Part shown: positions 1 to 12,680 of the stretch, piece by piece
How the letters are laid out: every line of letters starts with the position of its first letter
Position numbering within the stretch: position 1 is the first letter of the stretch
Source: Sipunculus nudus
Taxonomy: Eukaryota; Annelida; Sipuncula; Golfingiida; Sipunculidae
Direction: 5' to 3'
Assembly: GCA_026874595.1 (NCBI GenBank)
Contig: CM049314.1
Span: 10,904,729 to 10,968,728, forward strand
Length of the DNA: 64,000 nt
Notes under the pieces: model-generated
The model's input: only the letters and a program-made list of their open reading frames with translations
What the model was told of the DNA's origin: nothing
Databases searched by the model: none
Program-made: the position numbers and the translations under genes

Positions 1-705
1 GAAGCAAGACATTTTTATTCAAAACACGAACTTGTACAAACAGAGAAAACATATGACGTATGTTTGTGAAGGTGAAGATGGACTGAACTAAACATTTCTG
101 TAGCAGGCTTGACCTTAAAGTGTGCCCTTTAACATATTTTCCTGAGAATAAACAGACCTTAGTTCTCCTGATTGTGATATGTATGTTAACAAAAGAGAAA
201 GTTTTGTGTTTAACTTGAATTTCAAATTGGATATTATTTTACTGGATAGTGAGAAGGCAACAGTTTATACATCTCAAGTTCTGTAAGATACAAAATATGT
301 ATATTTTATTCAAGAAACAACAATATCACAAACAGAAAATAACATATGGGGTGAAAAAGAAAGTTCATTTCACTTACTGCACTAATCCATTTAAAACATG
401 ATTAATTAAATTCAAACTTAACAATTAATTTTATTATCTGGGTCATGCTGTTTAATTGTTGAGTACAAAATAAATCCAGGTATTTCTGAATGTTTGTATA
501 ATCACATTTTGAGACATGATTTATTTGTATTACTTTACCCAATGCATTTTAATTATAACTGGAACATTTGGACGGATGTTTTTTTTTTACTTCAACAACA
601 AAGTACTGTGTGCCTGGTTGATTTTTGTGGCCCCTTTCAAACAAGACATATACAGTTTATAAATAACCTAATTGGTTGTTCCCAAAATTCCTGATGTGTG
701 CATTT
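1..705 (-). other. IFT80: IFT80 3' UTR zone with candidate poly(A) signals
   Basis: Sequence downstream of the IFT80 stop on the minus strand. Minus-strand AATAAA hexamers (TTTATT on plus) occur at 520-525, 430-435, 305-310 and 14-19. Any could be a cleavage signal, so the 3' end cannot be fixed. The hexamer at 14-19 sits at the window edge, so the UTR could extend beyond. No open frame or repeat is recognised here. Confidence 0.5.
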
Positions 706-828
706 TTATCGAACCCGAGATGTAGTTCTGTGAGGGGCAGAAGAGGGGGCTGTTGGTGCTGGTTGCTCTCGTTCCTTTTGATATTCCATCTCCATTTTAG
801 CATTGATTTTTTCCCAGTCAATTTCAAC
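706..828 (-). CDS. IFT80: IFT80 terminal exon (C-terminus and stop)
   Basis: Coding part of the last exon: 40 codons plus TAA at 706-708, behind a TTTTGTTACAG acceptor. It encodes VEIDWEKINAKMEMEYQKER, then EQPAPTAPSSAPHRTTSRVR and stop. IDWEKI.AK.EME...KEREQ matches the family's final helix. The last ~18 residues (Pro/Ala/Ser/Thr-rich, ending in a basic TTSRVR) are a species-variable tail; vertebrate proteins have a Ser-rich tail of similar length here. Phase 0 with the upstream exon (SG|VEIDW). Confidence 0.95.
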   Translation of the reverse strand, partial: VEIDWEKINAKMEMEYQKEREQPAPTAPSSAPHRTTSRVR

Positions 829-3800
829 CTGTAACAAAATGAAAAGTTAATTAAACAGTGGTGACAGCTGGATGTTATGTGACAGGGTAGTAGTATGGAC
901 ATTATTACATTACCTGGCTGAAACATTCACTCAATATAAGTAAATCTGAGTGAAGGTACCATATAATAAAACTAACATCGCAATCGTAACATAATACACA
1001 TGAATACATTTTTGTATGAAAAACCTTTAAAGGCCATTGATTTTGATGGCATTGTTGAAGAAGGGTTAAATAGCAACCAAAAAAATAGAAATATGTGAAT
1101 CAAAATAAAGCTTGACAGATTGGTATTAGACTCTGGTATACCAAGATAAACAAGTTGACTGACAACCCAATACATGGATGATAAAGCTGAACAGAAAGTA
1201 CAGAACATAAACAATAGATAGGTCAGCTGTTTGACAAGAGATGCCTGGTAGGACAGAAAGAAGTACAGATAAGGGTTAAAAGATGTTTCAATGTACATAT
1301 GGTCTGTAGATCTCAGAACCCTCTGACAACTGTCAGTACAGTTAACATTTCCAACTGAAACCATACTACGTACACCCTGGATACCATATTTATCAGAGAG
1401 AAACAAATGTGTCAAAAGATAGGAGATGTCAATTGATAGTCATCAAATTCCAATAATAGGCGAAATCTGCTATAGTGATATCTCGAGTCTAAACTAAAAT
1501 ATCTGGTTAACCAATCCTTTATTTGTAAAAAACAGATAAGAAGACACACTGGTTTTTGAATTGACAAGGCTTGACATGTGATCAAACTGGATGAAGACGA
1601 GACAGAACATTTGCTCGCTGTCTGCTCTAATACGACATTTGATGGTTCAACTGAATGTTTTTCTTTGGTAGTAAGTATAAGTAACCTGGCACACAGTTCT
1701 CAATTCTCTGCACAAGGAAAAAGGGGAATCCCCTTGTTGATCAGCCTTAAAAAATCAACAATGCCAATACATCACAGTATAGAGAGTATATATATAGTGT
1801 GTGCATATATATATCAATATATATACAACCATTTGAACCTAATTTAGGTAACACTACTTAAATAAAGTCAAGCTTTTCAATTCAGAGACTAAGTAATAGC
1901 TATATTCTTGTTTGTATTACAAAATCGGTCCTGTGTCACAAATAATGTCAAATCTAATGACAGCTGGGCATACAGGGTTCTTGAAGGGACTATATCGCTT
2001 GGCCTTTATATGGTAAATACATTGTCTGAACTTCTGCTACTTTTAGTCATACAATCGTCATGACCATGTGACCAGAAGTAACACATTTCTTTACCAAGAC
2101 AAGAGAAATCAAAGCTCGCGGAGTGGAATGCACTCTCTAGAAAAAAAGTCTGTGATTCTAGAACCGGGTCTGAAAGCTATTTGGAGCTCATCTAACCCAT
2201 GGACATGACGCAACATCTAAAAGTAGATGGCTGCATTAAAGCCACCTTAGAATCACTACTTTTTTTATAGGAATTATGTGATTTCTTGCTTACTGTGTAC
2301 ATAAAATAAACTCTAGATACTTCGTCTCAAGAAAAGTTCCTATAAGACCTCTGTGATGATTTTATATGAGCAATTAACTGTACATGCAATGTTGTCAAAT
2401 AGAAAAACCATGTAACCTAAGGTGGTAGCATATGTGTGGAAGCTGAAAGGTTATTGGTTGTTAAATGCCATAAATGTAAAACTCTGGTTTGTCGGACTTT
2501 CTGCCAGACATCTTGCTAAATGTGTTTTGATTGTTTTGGTGCACCCCTCATATGTTAACACATGGGTATAAATAAACAAGCAGCCTGTGTGCGGTAGGAT
2601 CGGCGTTTTCTGGAAAATTTTCAAAAAAAGTTCATGGGATTCTCCATCTTCTCTAGTTAACAGATGTCAGATATTGGAATAGGTCACTTTAATGTGCACA
2701 GTAGGATGACACCACATGTAACCAGATACTAATGTAAAGAGGAAAGGGGTCACAGATGGCAACTGAGCATCTAATAGATACAAAACAGGGAAAGAAAAAG
2801 TATAAATATATGAGGACTTTAACTTGATATATAAAGGTCAATGGGTGAACATTTGGAGCAATTCTAAACTATTTGCTCATACTTTCAAATTAATACATTT
2901 GGTCACAATGCTGCTTACTTTGTATCATAAACCAGCAGATTATGGTTGTTTTTTCAGCTTATCTGATAACATTACTCAAACAATAAGGAAAAAGAAAAGG
3001 GATGGTTGGTTGTAAAATAGGAAGTTTTCATGTGGACGCAGTTTTCACACATTCTGTGGGACTAACCTGATTCACACAAATTGTAAATGCACATATAATT
3101 TATAGATATAATTGGAATGTTTCTATGGAGCCTAAAAAAATTCATTCATGATATTCAGTATCATAATGATTAACAATTCAGAATGATTAATACAACTATT
3201 TAATATTTTACTGAATCTAAACAGCAAATTTTATCTGATAATGACAAATATTATGAGTAAAGTAATATAAAGCCACAAGTACCAAATAATAACTCTGGAA
3301 AATCATATTTAAATTAAAGTGTGAAGCTGAATAATTCATAAATAAAATACGGAGAAAGGCAGACTCGGTAAATCCATGAAAATTAAGAATTGCAAACTTT
3401 CTAATTTACAGTACAAAATCATAGTCCATACAAGAAGTAATTTAAGGTCTGAACCACAAGAGATATTAAGATCAACCTCTGATCAACTCAACAACACTAT
3501 CCGAGTATAATTGGTCATCCCCAGATGGACCTAAAGAAACAGGCCATCAATAACAGCAGGAATTATGGGAAAATTGCTTCTGCTGACAAAGCCAGATGGT
3601 GTTCCATATAGCCTTCGGTGTTGGAATGATTTAACAGCAATCCCAGACACCACAGTCTGGTGCTAAGGGTCTCTGGGTGGGGAAATAGTGTCTGACCACA
3701 GTGTACCATGGGACACCTTGTTTTGCGCTGCGGTGACGCCATGTCAACCTGCAGGACGTGCTCTGGTTTCTAATATCATTTTCTACCTTGACATGAATTT

Positions 3801-5539
3801 GTTGTGTAACCTGCTTCTAAAACCAAAGTCCCCTTGATGTCTTGTATTGTTATCGTACAGGGTTGAACAGGGTCCAGACACCTTTTCAGCAGATCAATGT
3901 TTCATGACATTTTAATGACCTTTAGCTAAAACTCATGACCTGAAAAGGTTTTTTAGTAATAAACTATTACATATGAAACAGGCCATTAAGACCATTAATT
4001 ATAATAATAATAATAATATGCATAATGCAGCATAATGTTAAAGACTACCTAGTTTAATATTATAAAAAAATTGTTATTTTCACTTATGAGTTAAAGTAAG
4101 TATTCTGTTTTTTTAATAAGCTGACCAATTAACTGTTATCATTGAGGCAGGTATGGGTTAAGGGACCTGATTCTCTAGATGTGTAGGGATCTGAAATCAA
4201 ATGTCAAGACGTTTCATGATTTTTAAATAAAAAAAATCATACTGTTTAATGAACTAAAGTTTTTAATTTAAATATTCTTGACTTTTCTCATGTGGGAACC
4301 CCTGCTGAAAATCTTCACTCTTTACTGAGCTCAAGAATTCTTATTATCTGGCTTGAATTTTGTTAGATATTGTAATTTGAAGAAAAAATATGTAAATACT
4401 ATGTCACAGAGGCAGAATTACATGTCTGGTGTGACAAAGTATAAGGGGGAAAAAAAGTTTATTGTGAATACCTGGAAACACGCATGCCATTTGTTAACAT
4501 ACATTCAATACCACTGAATTCTGCTAAAAGACTATGATTATTAATTAAAATATGACCTACTTAAAAAGTGCCTGCTATCTGTTCTGCATTTTGTTGGCTT
4601 TTGATGAGTGAACTAAAATTAATTTTAAATGTTAAACATTTTTAATAGAAAATTATTAATATTGCTAATCATGAATCAGGATTGAAGATATCCTTATGAA
4701 ACTGGAAACACATATAGAAGTGTTTCAATCAAGGCAGATATCCATCACACAAGGAAATGAATCTTCATGATTGGTTTATTCAATGATGTGAGGACCTTCA
4801 TCAGGTGGTTTTGCTTTTGTGAAATCAGTGGTCAAAACTGAATCATAAAACAGATGCTTTTCTTTTCATATGAAAGGTTGAGAAATAGAAATAAGGCTTA
4901 AAAGAACACTAAGATTTACACAGAATGACAAACAAGACACTGAAAAACTGCTCATGTTGATAATTTGGCTTAAAAAATATTTAAGCTTTGGTAATTTTTG
5001 GTTCAAATCTGTCAATAATCTGTCATGGTAAAATGTTCTCACCACAAAAGAACCATCTGTTTTTATTCCTTGGTCTTTCTTGTCATTTAAAATATATAAA
5101 AGATTGAAAAGATTTGTAAGACTAAATTTAAAATGCTTGATTAAATGACAGACACATGGTTGATCAGACAGGAGTATTAAGTACCTATGCAGGACAACTA
5201 CCATAATACTAAAGTTCAAGGTAATTTATTATATTTGGTGTTTAATGGAACTATAACAAATGGTCTTTCTACCTAAGTGAAAGATTTAATTTCAAAACCC
5301 ACAATGCATTGTCATACACATGATTGGTGAGTATAGGGCACTACGTGTCTATACCCTAACTGCCATGGCAACGCCATTTTGCAGGAGTTCCCCTGCCATT
5401 ATAGAACAAAAAGCATCTTAACAAAATTGATCCCCGTGAACCACTACTGGTAGGGTCTATAAATATCAGCGATAGTCATTTCACCATCAGGCGTGTTTTT
5501 ATCTCTGCAACTTTTGATGAAGTAATACACGGGTAGCAC

Positions 5540-5910
5540 AGCCGCAGCAGGCCGCCAGGGTATGGCTTTTCCTTTTTTATTTACTGTTTGACTTGTCTTC
5601 ATTTGCCGAGACAACTTTTATGTAACCTGATCCTACGACTGCCACGGCCATGGATGGATTCCCTGTGACCCCATTAAGACAGGTCATAGGGTGGGGCCGT
5701 GTTAGACTAGTCAGTCTTATCAACCCATCTCAAGGGTGCATGCCAAATATGGAATGAAGTCCTCTTGGGAGCTGACCTTGGTACAGCGCTGTCTCGTGGC
5801 TTCCGGTAGCCCACCTTCCACTGACCTTGCAGCCACTCCATAGTTTCCTGTTCTTTTATTCACCCATGTCACACTACGCACAATGCGTGCCCTCTTCCAT
5901 TTAGCCACTC
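5540..5910. promoter_or_regulatory. candidate intronic regulatory island with CArG box
   Basis: About 370 bp of higher-complexity, CpG-containing sequence in AT-rich intron. It contains a perfect CArg-type box CCAAATATGG at 5743-5752, the SRF site pattern CC(A/T)6GG, overlapping a GGAATG TEAD/MCAT-like motif at 5751-5756. SRF plus TEAD pairs are typical of muscle enhancers in animals, but short motifs occur by chance. The open frame on the minus strand here resembles no known protein. The role is inferred; conservation in related species would be the test. Confidence 0.28.
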
Positions 5911-6469
5911 AAACTATTTGACAGTTCAAATTTATCTTTGAGGAGCCAGCGTGTGTGACCTCTGACCTAGGTTAAGTAAGAAATTTATTGCCAGCCCAAA
6001 AAGTGTCACTATTTATGAAGACCCTGATTGTGATTCTGGGGAGCTGAAGACCTCTCACTACCCACTGTGATGGTTTTTCAGATTTTGCACAAAAAAATCG
6101 TCCTTGATGCTGCTTACAACAATGGTGCCTCAAGGACTCTATTATTCAATGCTTGCTAAAGTTAGGACAAATTTAATCGGCCTGCCAAGGAAAACTTATC
6201 AAATACAGATATTCCATTTTCATCACAGGTACTGTGGAAGCACAGTCCTACCTCATGCAATAGGAAATATATTTTCAACAGTGCCCTGTCTAAATGTTTC
6301 CAGTTCTATAAAATAAGAAATAAAGGTTTTTATTTAATGTTAAATATCATGAAATACAATCTGAATATTAGTATAAAATTATAAATTTGATATTTGTTGG
6401 TTGGAGGGTCTATCCGTCTTACATCAATCCAAAGATTAACAGGAGTGAAACTGATACAAAGAAGTTTTA

Positions 6470-6830
6470 TACCGCAAATGCAAAAAGGTTCTGAGAGTGA
6501 AGTTTTATAAGGCAAACGCAAAAAGGTTCTGAAAGTGAATTGAGCATTCACAAGACAATCCAAAGTGTTTTCAATCCGTTTTGGCAAAACCTGTTTAAAC
6601 CCAGCAATATGATTGCAATGTGAATTGAAGTATCCATTGTGTATATTACTGTGTAAATGCTGAATTTGCATGGTTTAGACCTAGCAGAAACTAGGTCACA
6701 GAGAAAGCGCCCATGCCTGTGGCAGCATGCTGTTACATCGTTCCACATAAAAAATGTACATCTCATGCATTGGTGTCATAGGTGTTGACATTCCCGTGTG
6801 AACCCAAAGTATGGTTTGAAACTGATTTGA
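6470..6830. repeat. diverged dispersed repeat, copy 1
   Basis: Shares blocks with 12225-12680. Examples are 'caatccaaag.gttt.caatc.gttttggc' at 6557-6586 (matching 12301-12330), 'atgcctgtg' blocks, and 'ggtttgaaactg..t' at about 6812. The order of blocks differs between the two copies, so it is either an old rearranged repeat or a family with reiterated subunits. An internal ~43-bp duplication ('gcaaaaaggttctga.agtga') lies at 6478-6540. No termini were recognised. Confidence 0.45.
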
Positions 6831-8369
6831 TAAATCCGCTTCACCCAAAACATTTTAAAATTGTTTTGAGTGTGAAAGTAATATTAGATTATACAGATTA
6901 TAACTATACCTTACCCTGATGATAAAAATCAGACACCATCAGGGGTGACAACTTAACCTCATGCAAGTACATTTGGATTTGAATTTATATTATGTTTGCA
7001 TCAAAAGCTTTAAAAAGTGACGAACTGACACTTTAATATGAAATGTAACAGGAAATTCAGGCTGCAAATAAGTATAAACCTTTAAAGAAAGTTCTTTTCA
7101 AGGCAGAAATTTAGACAGATGAGGGCTATGGCTGACTCATTAAAAAACTGAGTTTTTTTCTAACACAGCAATTTTTTACTTACAGACAGTAAGATAACTA
7201 AATCATGAGAAAGGTGAATAACATAAGTACTAATTAAGCTGATAAGCTCATTACATACTATTTAAATGCACTGATATAGTGCTGGCATGAGGTCAGTTAA
7301 AACTTTTCAATTCCAATTTGAGCAATGATTTTTATGAAACTTCATTTTTAATTCAGTGTGTTGGATAAAATATCAATTCAAATTCAATTTGTTGCTGTCT
7401 TTTGAACAGACATTTCACTGGCAAGGGTGGTGATACACAATACTAAGTTAGAGCTAATGTGCAGCTATTTATCTGCTCACCAAACTCCTTCTGAGGCTCA
7501 TTGCAAAAATCTGCTTTTGACCATATTCAAATACTGAATGGCTAATCTGCAAAATGAATTACTCAAAATGAAAGCTTCTAATGATCAATACCGAGATAAT
7601 CTGTGAGTTGAAACAATTGTTCATCAATTCAGCCAAATCAATTGAGTCTGCAATTCAGTTTATCCAATTCATTTATTTTTGTTCAATTCAACTGCAATTC
7701 ATACAAGTTCCCTTAAATTCCAATTAAATTTAGAATTGACTGCAGATGTAATATTATGTTATGGCTGTTGTTTTACATTTTGTTATATCATGTTATAATG
7801 TTCATTTCATTTATCATCCATTTCTTCCAGTTGTAATCTGCAATATAAAACCATTCTTTACAATAAGAAAAGCTGATACCACTGCAATATCAGACCATTC
7901 TTTGCACTATGAAATGCTGATCAAGCAAACAAGAACTAAACATTCAGAACTAACATTTAACTTGGGTATTAAGAATGATTGTATTATGAAAATGATCCAC
8001 AGAAAAGAATGAATGTTTACACCTACACAAAAAGAATTATTTTGGCAAATCTTCAATAGAACAGAGTTCTTTGCTGGGCCTTACTTTTGAGATCCTCTGT
8101 GGTGAAATCCAAGAGACCTACTGACATTTCTCGTTGCCCTGGTTGTATATATGCTTGCTATATGATCCCCATCACAATAACAGCCAACCCCTGGTACTTT
8201 CAGCGGCACATTAATGGATTCACATAATCCTTGACAATAAAGTTGTAAAAGAAGCATAAATTGATCTTATGTCCTGGTATAATGCTGTTATGATAAAACA
8301 TCATGTGGCATTTCAAATGGATCACAGGCAAATATTCCTTTGTAATTCCTTTCTGAATTATTATATTAA

Positions 8370-10079
8370 AACAAGGGACCTATGGGTCACTGTGCTCAGC
8401 TGACGTTAACCTTGAAGGTAAAGCAGAACAAATGATCTGTACTATTACCATGATCATTAGTTGGTTTTTCAATTAACTGTTGACATTTCAGTAGTTTACA
8501 CATTTGTTCAATTGAATCTATTTTTTTGTATAATATATATTATTAAATATATATGTATTTTTTTATGAAATGTATACAGTTGAAATATAGCTAATTAACA
8601 ATATAAAACAGGGCAAACAAAGCCTGATCTCAAATTCTGCTGAGGCAGGAAAATAATGAACAAATGTTTGTATTAAATCCTGATTTTTTTATCACATCAA
8701 TTATTTCCTAATCTAAGTTTATATTTCTATACATTTCCAATATAACATATATATCTGAATATAAAAGTTGATTCATAATTCTCAATTGCATCATCATAAA
8801 TCTCAATCTTGTCAGATAACACCACATCATGCATACAAATGTTTATTTATTTTTTACCACAAAAATATATCTTTTAAATCTGTAAAACAATAAATATCAA
8901 AAAATAATACTTGATTTAGATTTCACAATTTTTAATTGTGTCTTTATTTATCCATAATGTGCTTCATATTTTATAATAATTTAAGCATACTGATGGGTTC
9001 ATTTATATTTGTTAAAATCATTTAAAAGAAAATTGATTTCTTTAAAAATGCTACATTACACAACATTGCATTTTTCTGGATTACACCTTGAATTATTTTT
9101 TCAAGGAAAGTTTTTGCATATCGGAGTGGAAACAGCATTACAATTAAGGAGATACAGTGAAAACAATAACAATTACTGCAAAACACTTGGTGGGTTGGTT
9201 TGCAGGGGGGGGGGGGGGGTGATCGGGGTGGTGATATGAGAATAACTGTACACCTGTCACAGCAGGGGATCTCCCCCAGTGACTGTAACAAATCAGAAAC
9301 CCTGGCATAGCTGACTTTCAGTGACCTGGAGTGGGACCCTGCATCTGTAATCAAAGCAAGTGACTACAGAAAAAAATCAATACCTAGCTTAATTTTCAAG
9401 CTTTTATTTTCAAATTTCAGATTTAGACAAACTAAATATTTATGATTACATGCTGTGAAAATTAAATCAATGGTGCTTACAGGAAAAAAATGTGCCATGG
9501 TCAAAGTTGGGCAAAATTTAAGGTAATGATTTTATTTTTATGCTAATCACTTAAAAAATTTACAAAATTCAAATCTAATTTCGGGTAAACAATTGAATCT
9601 TAATTAAACATAGTTATATACTTGATAAAATAGACTCTAGTTTCAAAATTTTTCATGTTAAGTGAGTTATTATTTTTCCTGATTTTTTACAAAGTCCATT
9701 ATGTTTGGGCCCATAACTTTTTTAAATCATACAATACTGACTTAATATCTGGCATGTACATAGAAACTATATAGAGGAATATTTATGGTAAATATGAGGA
9801 AAAACAGATGAGTGGTTTTGATATTAGGCAGTCCTGAAGTGTGAAAATAGGATTTTAATAAAAAAATGAGTTTTTTCCTTAATTTCTCAAAGGAACGAAG
9901 TCGCAAAGACCCAGTTTTCGGCTTGGTAGGAGATCTTGGGGACATCTAACATTATGCTGAATTTGGGATTCCTAGGTCTTACGGTTTCAAAACATGCCAC
10001 ATCTACGGACGGACGGACGGACGACGGACAATGGACCACGACTATAGCTCAGATGACTTATAGTCAGCTGAGCTAAAAA
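8370..10079 (+). mobile_element. Helentron/HINE-like element, family 1, copy A (full length)
   Basis: A 1710-bp element, antisense to IFT80. It starts AACAAGGGACC-TAT-GGGTCAC (5' hairpin) followed by GCTCAGCTGA, and ends after an ACGGACGGACGG tract (about 10008-10028) with a hairpin at 10047-10073 and GCTAAAAA at 10072-10079. The left arm is GCTCAGATGACT and the right arm AGTCAGCTGAGC, pairing at 11 of 12 positions. The 3' ~700 bp (from about 9368) recurs several times downstream; the whole element is duplicated at 36965-38868. It has a G15 run at 9205-9219. It encodes no transposase, so it is non-autonomous. No target-site duplication is evident. Confidence 0.75.
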
Positions 10080-10917
10080 TGCTTTTTCAATGGTTTTAGT
10101 ATATATGAAATTAAAAGGTCTAAACCAGCATAAAATGACATTACATAGTGTCCAATGATATTTCATTTTAAGACAACATGTATTTTACAATACATTGTGG
10201 CAATATTAATTTGAACGAGGACTAAAGAAAACCACATGGATTAAAATTTGCAGTTCATTATTTGAAATTTATTTTGGTACTGTGAACTCTTTGACCTCAA
10301 AATTTATCCTGAACAAGGAAATAGGAGGTAGACTCTGGGAGCACAGTATCGAGTTCTGTTGAACAGAGCTCTTACTTCAGCGAGTCCCCAGTGTGCTATT
10401 TCATGAATTATTAACAAGTTGATACAGATATTTAACTGAATGTTTTACAAATGATCAGCTGCTGTAATGCTGAACTTAAAATTTTCATATAAAAGGGTCG
10501 GAAATAAAATTTACTAAAAAAGATGAGGATGGAGGAGTACAGGAGGAAGATGGGCACCTAGTTGCATCCATGCTTTATGTCGCATTATATAAGTAGGACA
10601 TCCCAGTATGACGGGGCTGACTAAAGCATGTATATAAAAGAGTACTCGGTTGGCTGTCTTAAAGAACCAGAAACAATAATCAGTCATGTAGAACATCATT
10701 GGCTAATGATCCCACTATGACTGTTATGAGATTATAAAAGTAACATGCATTCCTTTAGGCGACATCCAATCACATATTTTTTAGGCGACATCCAATCACA
10801 ATGAAAAATATTAACTATAAACCTTTTTTCATGTAACCAAGACTTCCATCATGAAAAGGAACATCCAGAATTTACCTGATCTATAAACAATAACTACCTA
10901 TGTAACAATATACTTAC

Positions 10918-11041
10918 CCCAGAGGCGTACTGCTGGAATCGTTTGTTGGATTCCTTTTTATCAAAGTTTAGCAGGTACTTCTGTCTGTGGGCCAGGACTG
11001 TGTCAACATGTGTCTTGTGTTTTACAGCTAACTCCAGGGCT
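10918..11041 (-). CDS. IFT80: IFT80 exon: [17 protein letters not shown] helix
   Basis: 124 nt. The first A completes Arg (CG|A), giving [20 protein letters not shown], then [20 protein letters not shown] and SG before a GTAAGTA donor. This is among the best conserved parts of IFT80: in the family the sequence ...[19 protein letters not shown](Y/H)RQK is almost fixed. Acceptor ATTTCCAG. The exon lies isolated between introns of 30.5 kb and 10.1 kb. Confidence 0.96.
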
Positions 11042-12224
11042 CTGGAAATACATGGACAAGCCATTGAAATTATAATGAAATTACAACAGCTCATTAAAAT
11101 GCCATGTTTCTCTTGATATTTGAATATCAAATATATACAGGAGCCTTCAAAGGTGAAGTTTCCTTTAGTAAAATGATACTGTTAATTCACTAAGTTGTAT
11201 AGAAATATTTTTATTTTATTTCTTGTAATTTTTCCTTTTGCTGGTGAATATTACAGCAAAAGTGAAAACAGTTTGGTTTTCCTGCACCAGCTTATCAGGA
11301 AGTCTTTATAGGAAGAATTTTTTAAACTTTGAATTTCTCTTCATGAAACTGAAGAACCCAATGGGCAGAACTAAAAGACAGGCTTTTCTCTTGTTTATGA
11401 AAGATCAGAAATTAATAACATTTTATATCTTTTTCATTTGTAAATAAATTGGAAAAATGCTTCCTATGTTCCTGTGTTTATAAAAAGAAGAAAGCACCTA
11501 TTAACATATCAGCTCTATTGTCCAACAGTATTTATATAAAAATATTAACAAAAATAAAACAATTCAGAAACAAATCATCAAAGCATTCATGAACACGTCA
11601 CATTTGTCTATGAGCTCAAACAACCATACAGTAATCTGCACAAATTTAGTTCTTTTTCTGTGGAAATGAACAAGAGAAATCAGCATTGTGGATAAGGGGC
11701 CAGGATCAAATTCCTGAGTTGACAAGTAAGGAAAATGTCAATATTAACTGTGGACTTCATTGTAATTCTCAGATCAACAATCTTGACCAAATAATACCAT
11801 AACCCATAAAAATAATGTCAATGGCATCAAGAGATCTAAGAAGAATGAGAGCATATAAATGTTAAGTAGCATTACATAATAAAAAATATCAATACGACAT
11901 CTGAATGCATGTCAAACGGCCTAGCATCAGACTCGCCAGCTGAAAATCAAAGAGCACCGTATCAAATGTCCATGAAGCCAGCTTAAACCCAGACCAAACA
12001 CTATTACATCAAGTGTTCTTTATTTTAATGAAGCTCTCTGTGTTTATTGGGGTTCAAGCTCAAGCAGTTCTCAGTGCTATGTGCTTCGAAACTCAAATCA
12101 TACTCTTGGCTCCTGAATCTTACATTTTTTTGTGCAACTTAAATGCAAATAGTGTGCATAATATTAAATTGATATGAATCTATGATATCTTCTTATGTCC
12201 CTTTTTCTTACCCCATCAAGGGTA

Positions 12225-12680
12225 GGGTAAAACCCCTTTAACACAGCAAATGAAAAATGGTTTCAAACCATTCTGAAGGCAAACTGAGTCATTCACATGG
12301 CAATCCAAAGAGTTTACAATCTGTTTTGGCCAACATAATTTTGAATCCAGCTCAAGAGGTGGTTTGAAACTGTTTCTGATGCCAACTGTATTATCCGCTT
12401 TGTGAAAGTGCTGTGTGAATGCTCAACTTGCATCCAAAAGGGTTTTAGACTCAGTAATGAAGCAGTAACTGGTTCACAGTGCAAGCCCTAATGCCTGTGT
12501 CACTGTCAGTATGCTTATATATTGGTTCACATATGAAATGTATATCTCCAGCCCTTGTGCTAGATATCTGTGTGACTATGAATATACAATTGGCAATATT
12601 GAAATTTGAAATTATTTTGATCAATCCGCATTGCCTCCAATGTTTTATAATCATTTTGTGTGTGCAAGGGGTATTATAAA
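12225..12680. repeat. diverged dispersed repeat, copy 2
   Basis: Partner of 6470-6830; matching blocks include 12301-12330, 'aagc.gtaactggttcacag' near 12463-12482 and 'atgcctgtg.cac' near 12490. Within the copy, a short theme of the type 'aatc(c/t)g.ttt.g' repeats loosely about every 60-90 bp. No open frame or termini were recognised; the identity of the family is unknown. Confidence 0.42.

Larger units (their letters stand above)
829..10917 (-). other. IFT80: IFT80 intron, 10.1 kb
   Basis: Intron between the ALELAVKHK exon and the terminal exon. It holds a CpG-containing island (5540-5910), a diverged dispersed repeat (about 6470-6830) and one full-length Helentron-like element (8370-10079). 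829-5500 and 6850-8350 are AT-rich, with homopolymer runs, short AT tracts and stop-rich frames; I see no gene there. A direct repeat of 20 bp (TTAGGCGACATCCAATCACA) occurs at 10755-10774 and 10781-10800, near the donor side. Confidence 0.85.

Noticed and set aside
9205-9219. Poly-G runs (also 23607-23635, 36077-36084, 37971-37998) as functional quadruplexes
   Set aside because: They are variable-length parts of repeat copies; length differences suggest slippage or sequencing uncertainty rather than function.
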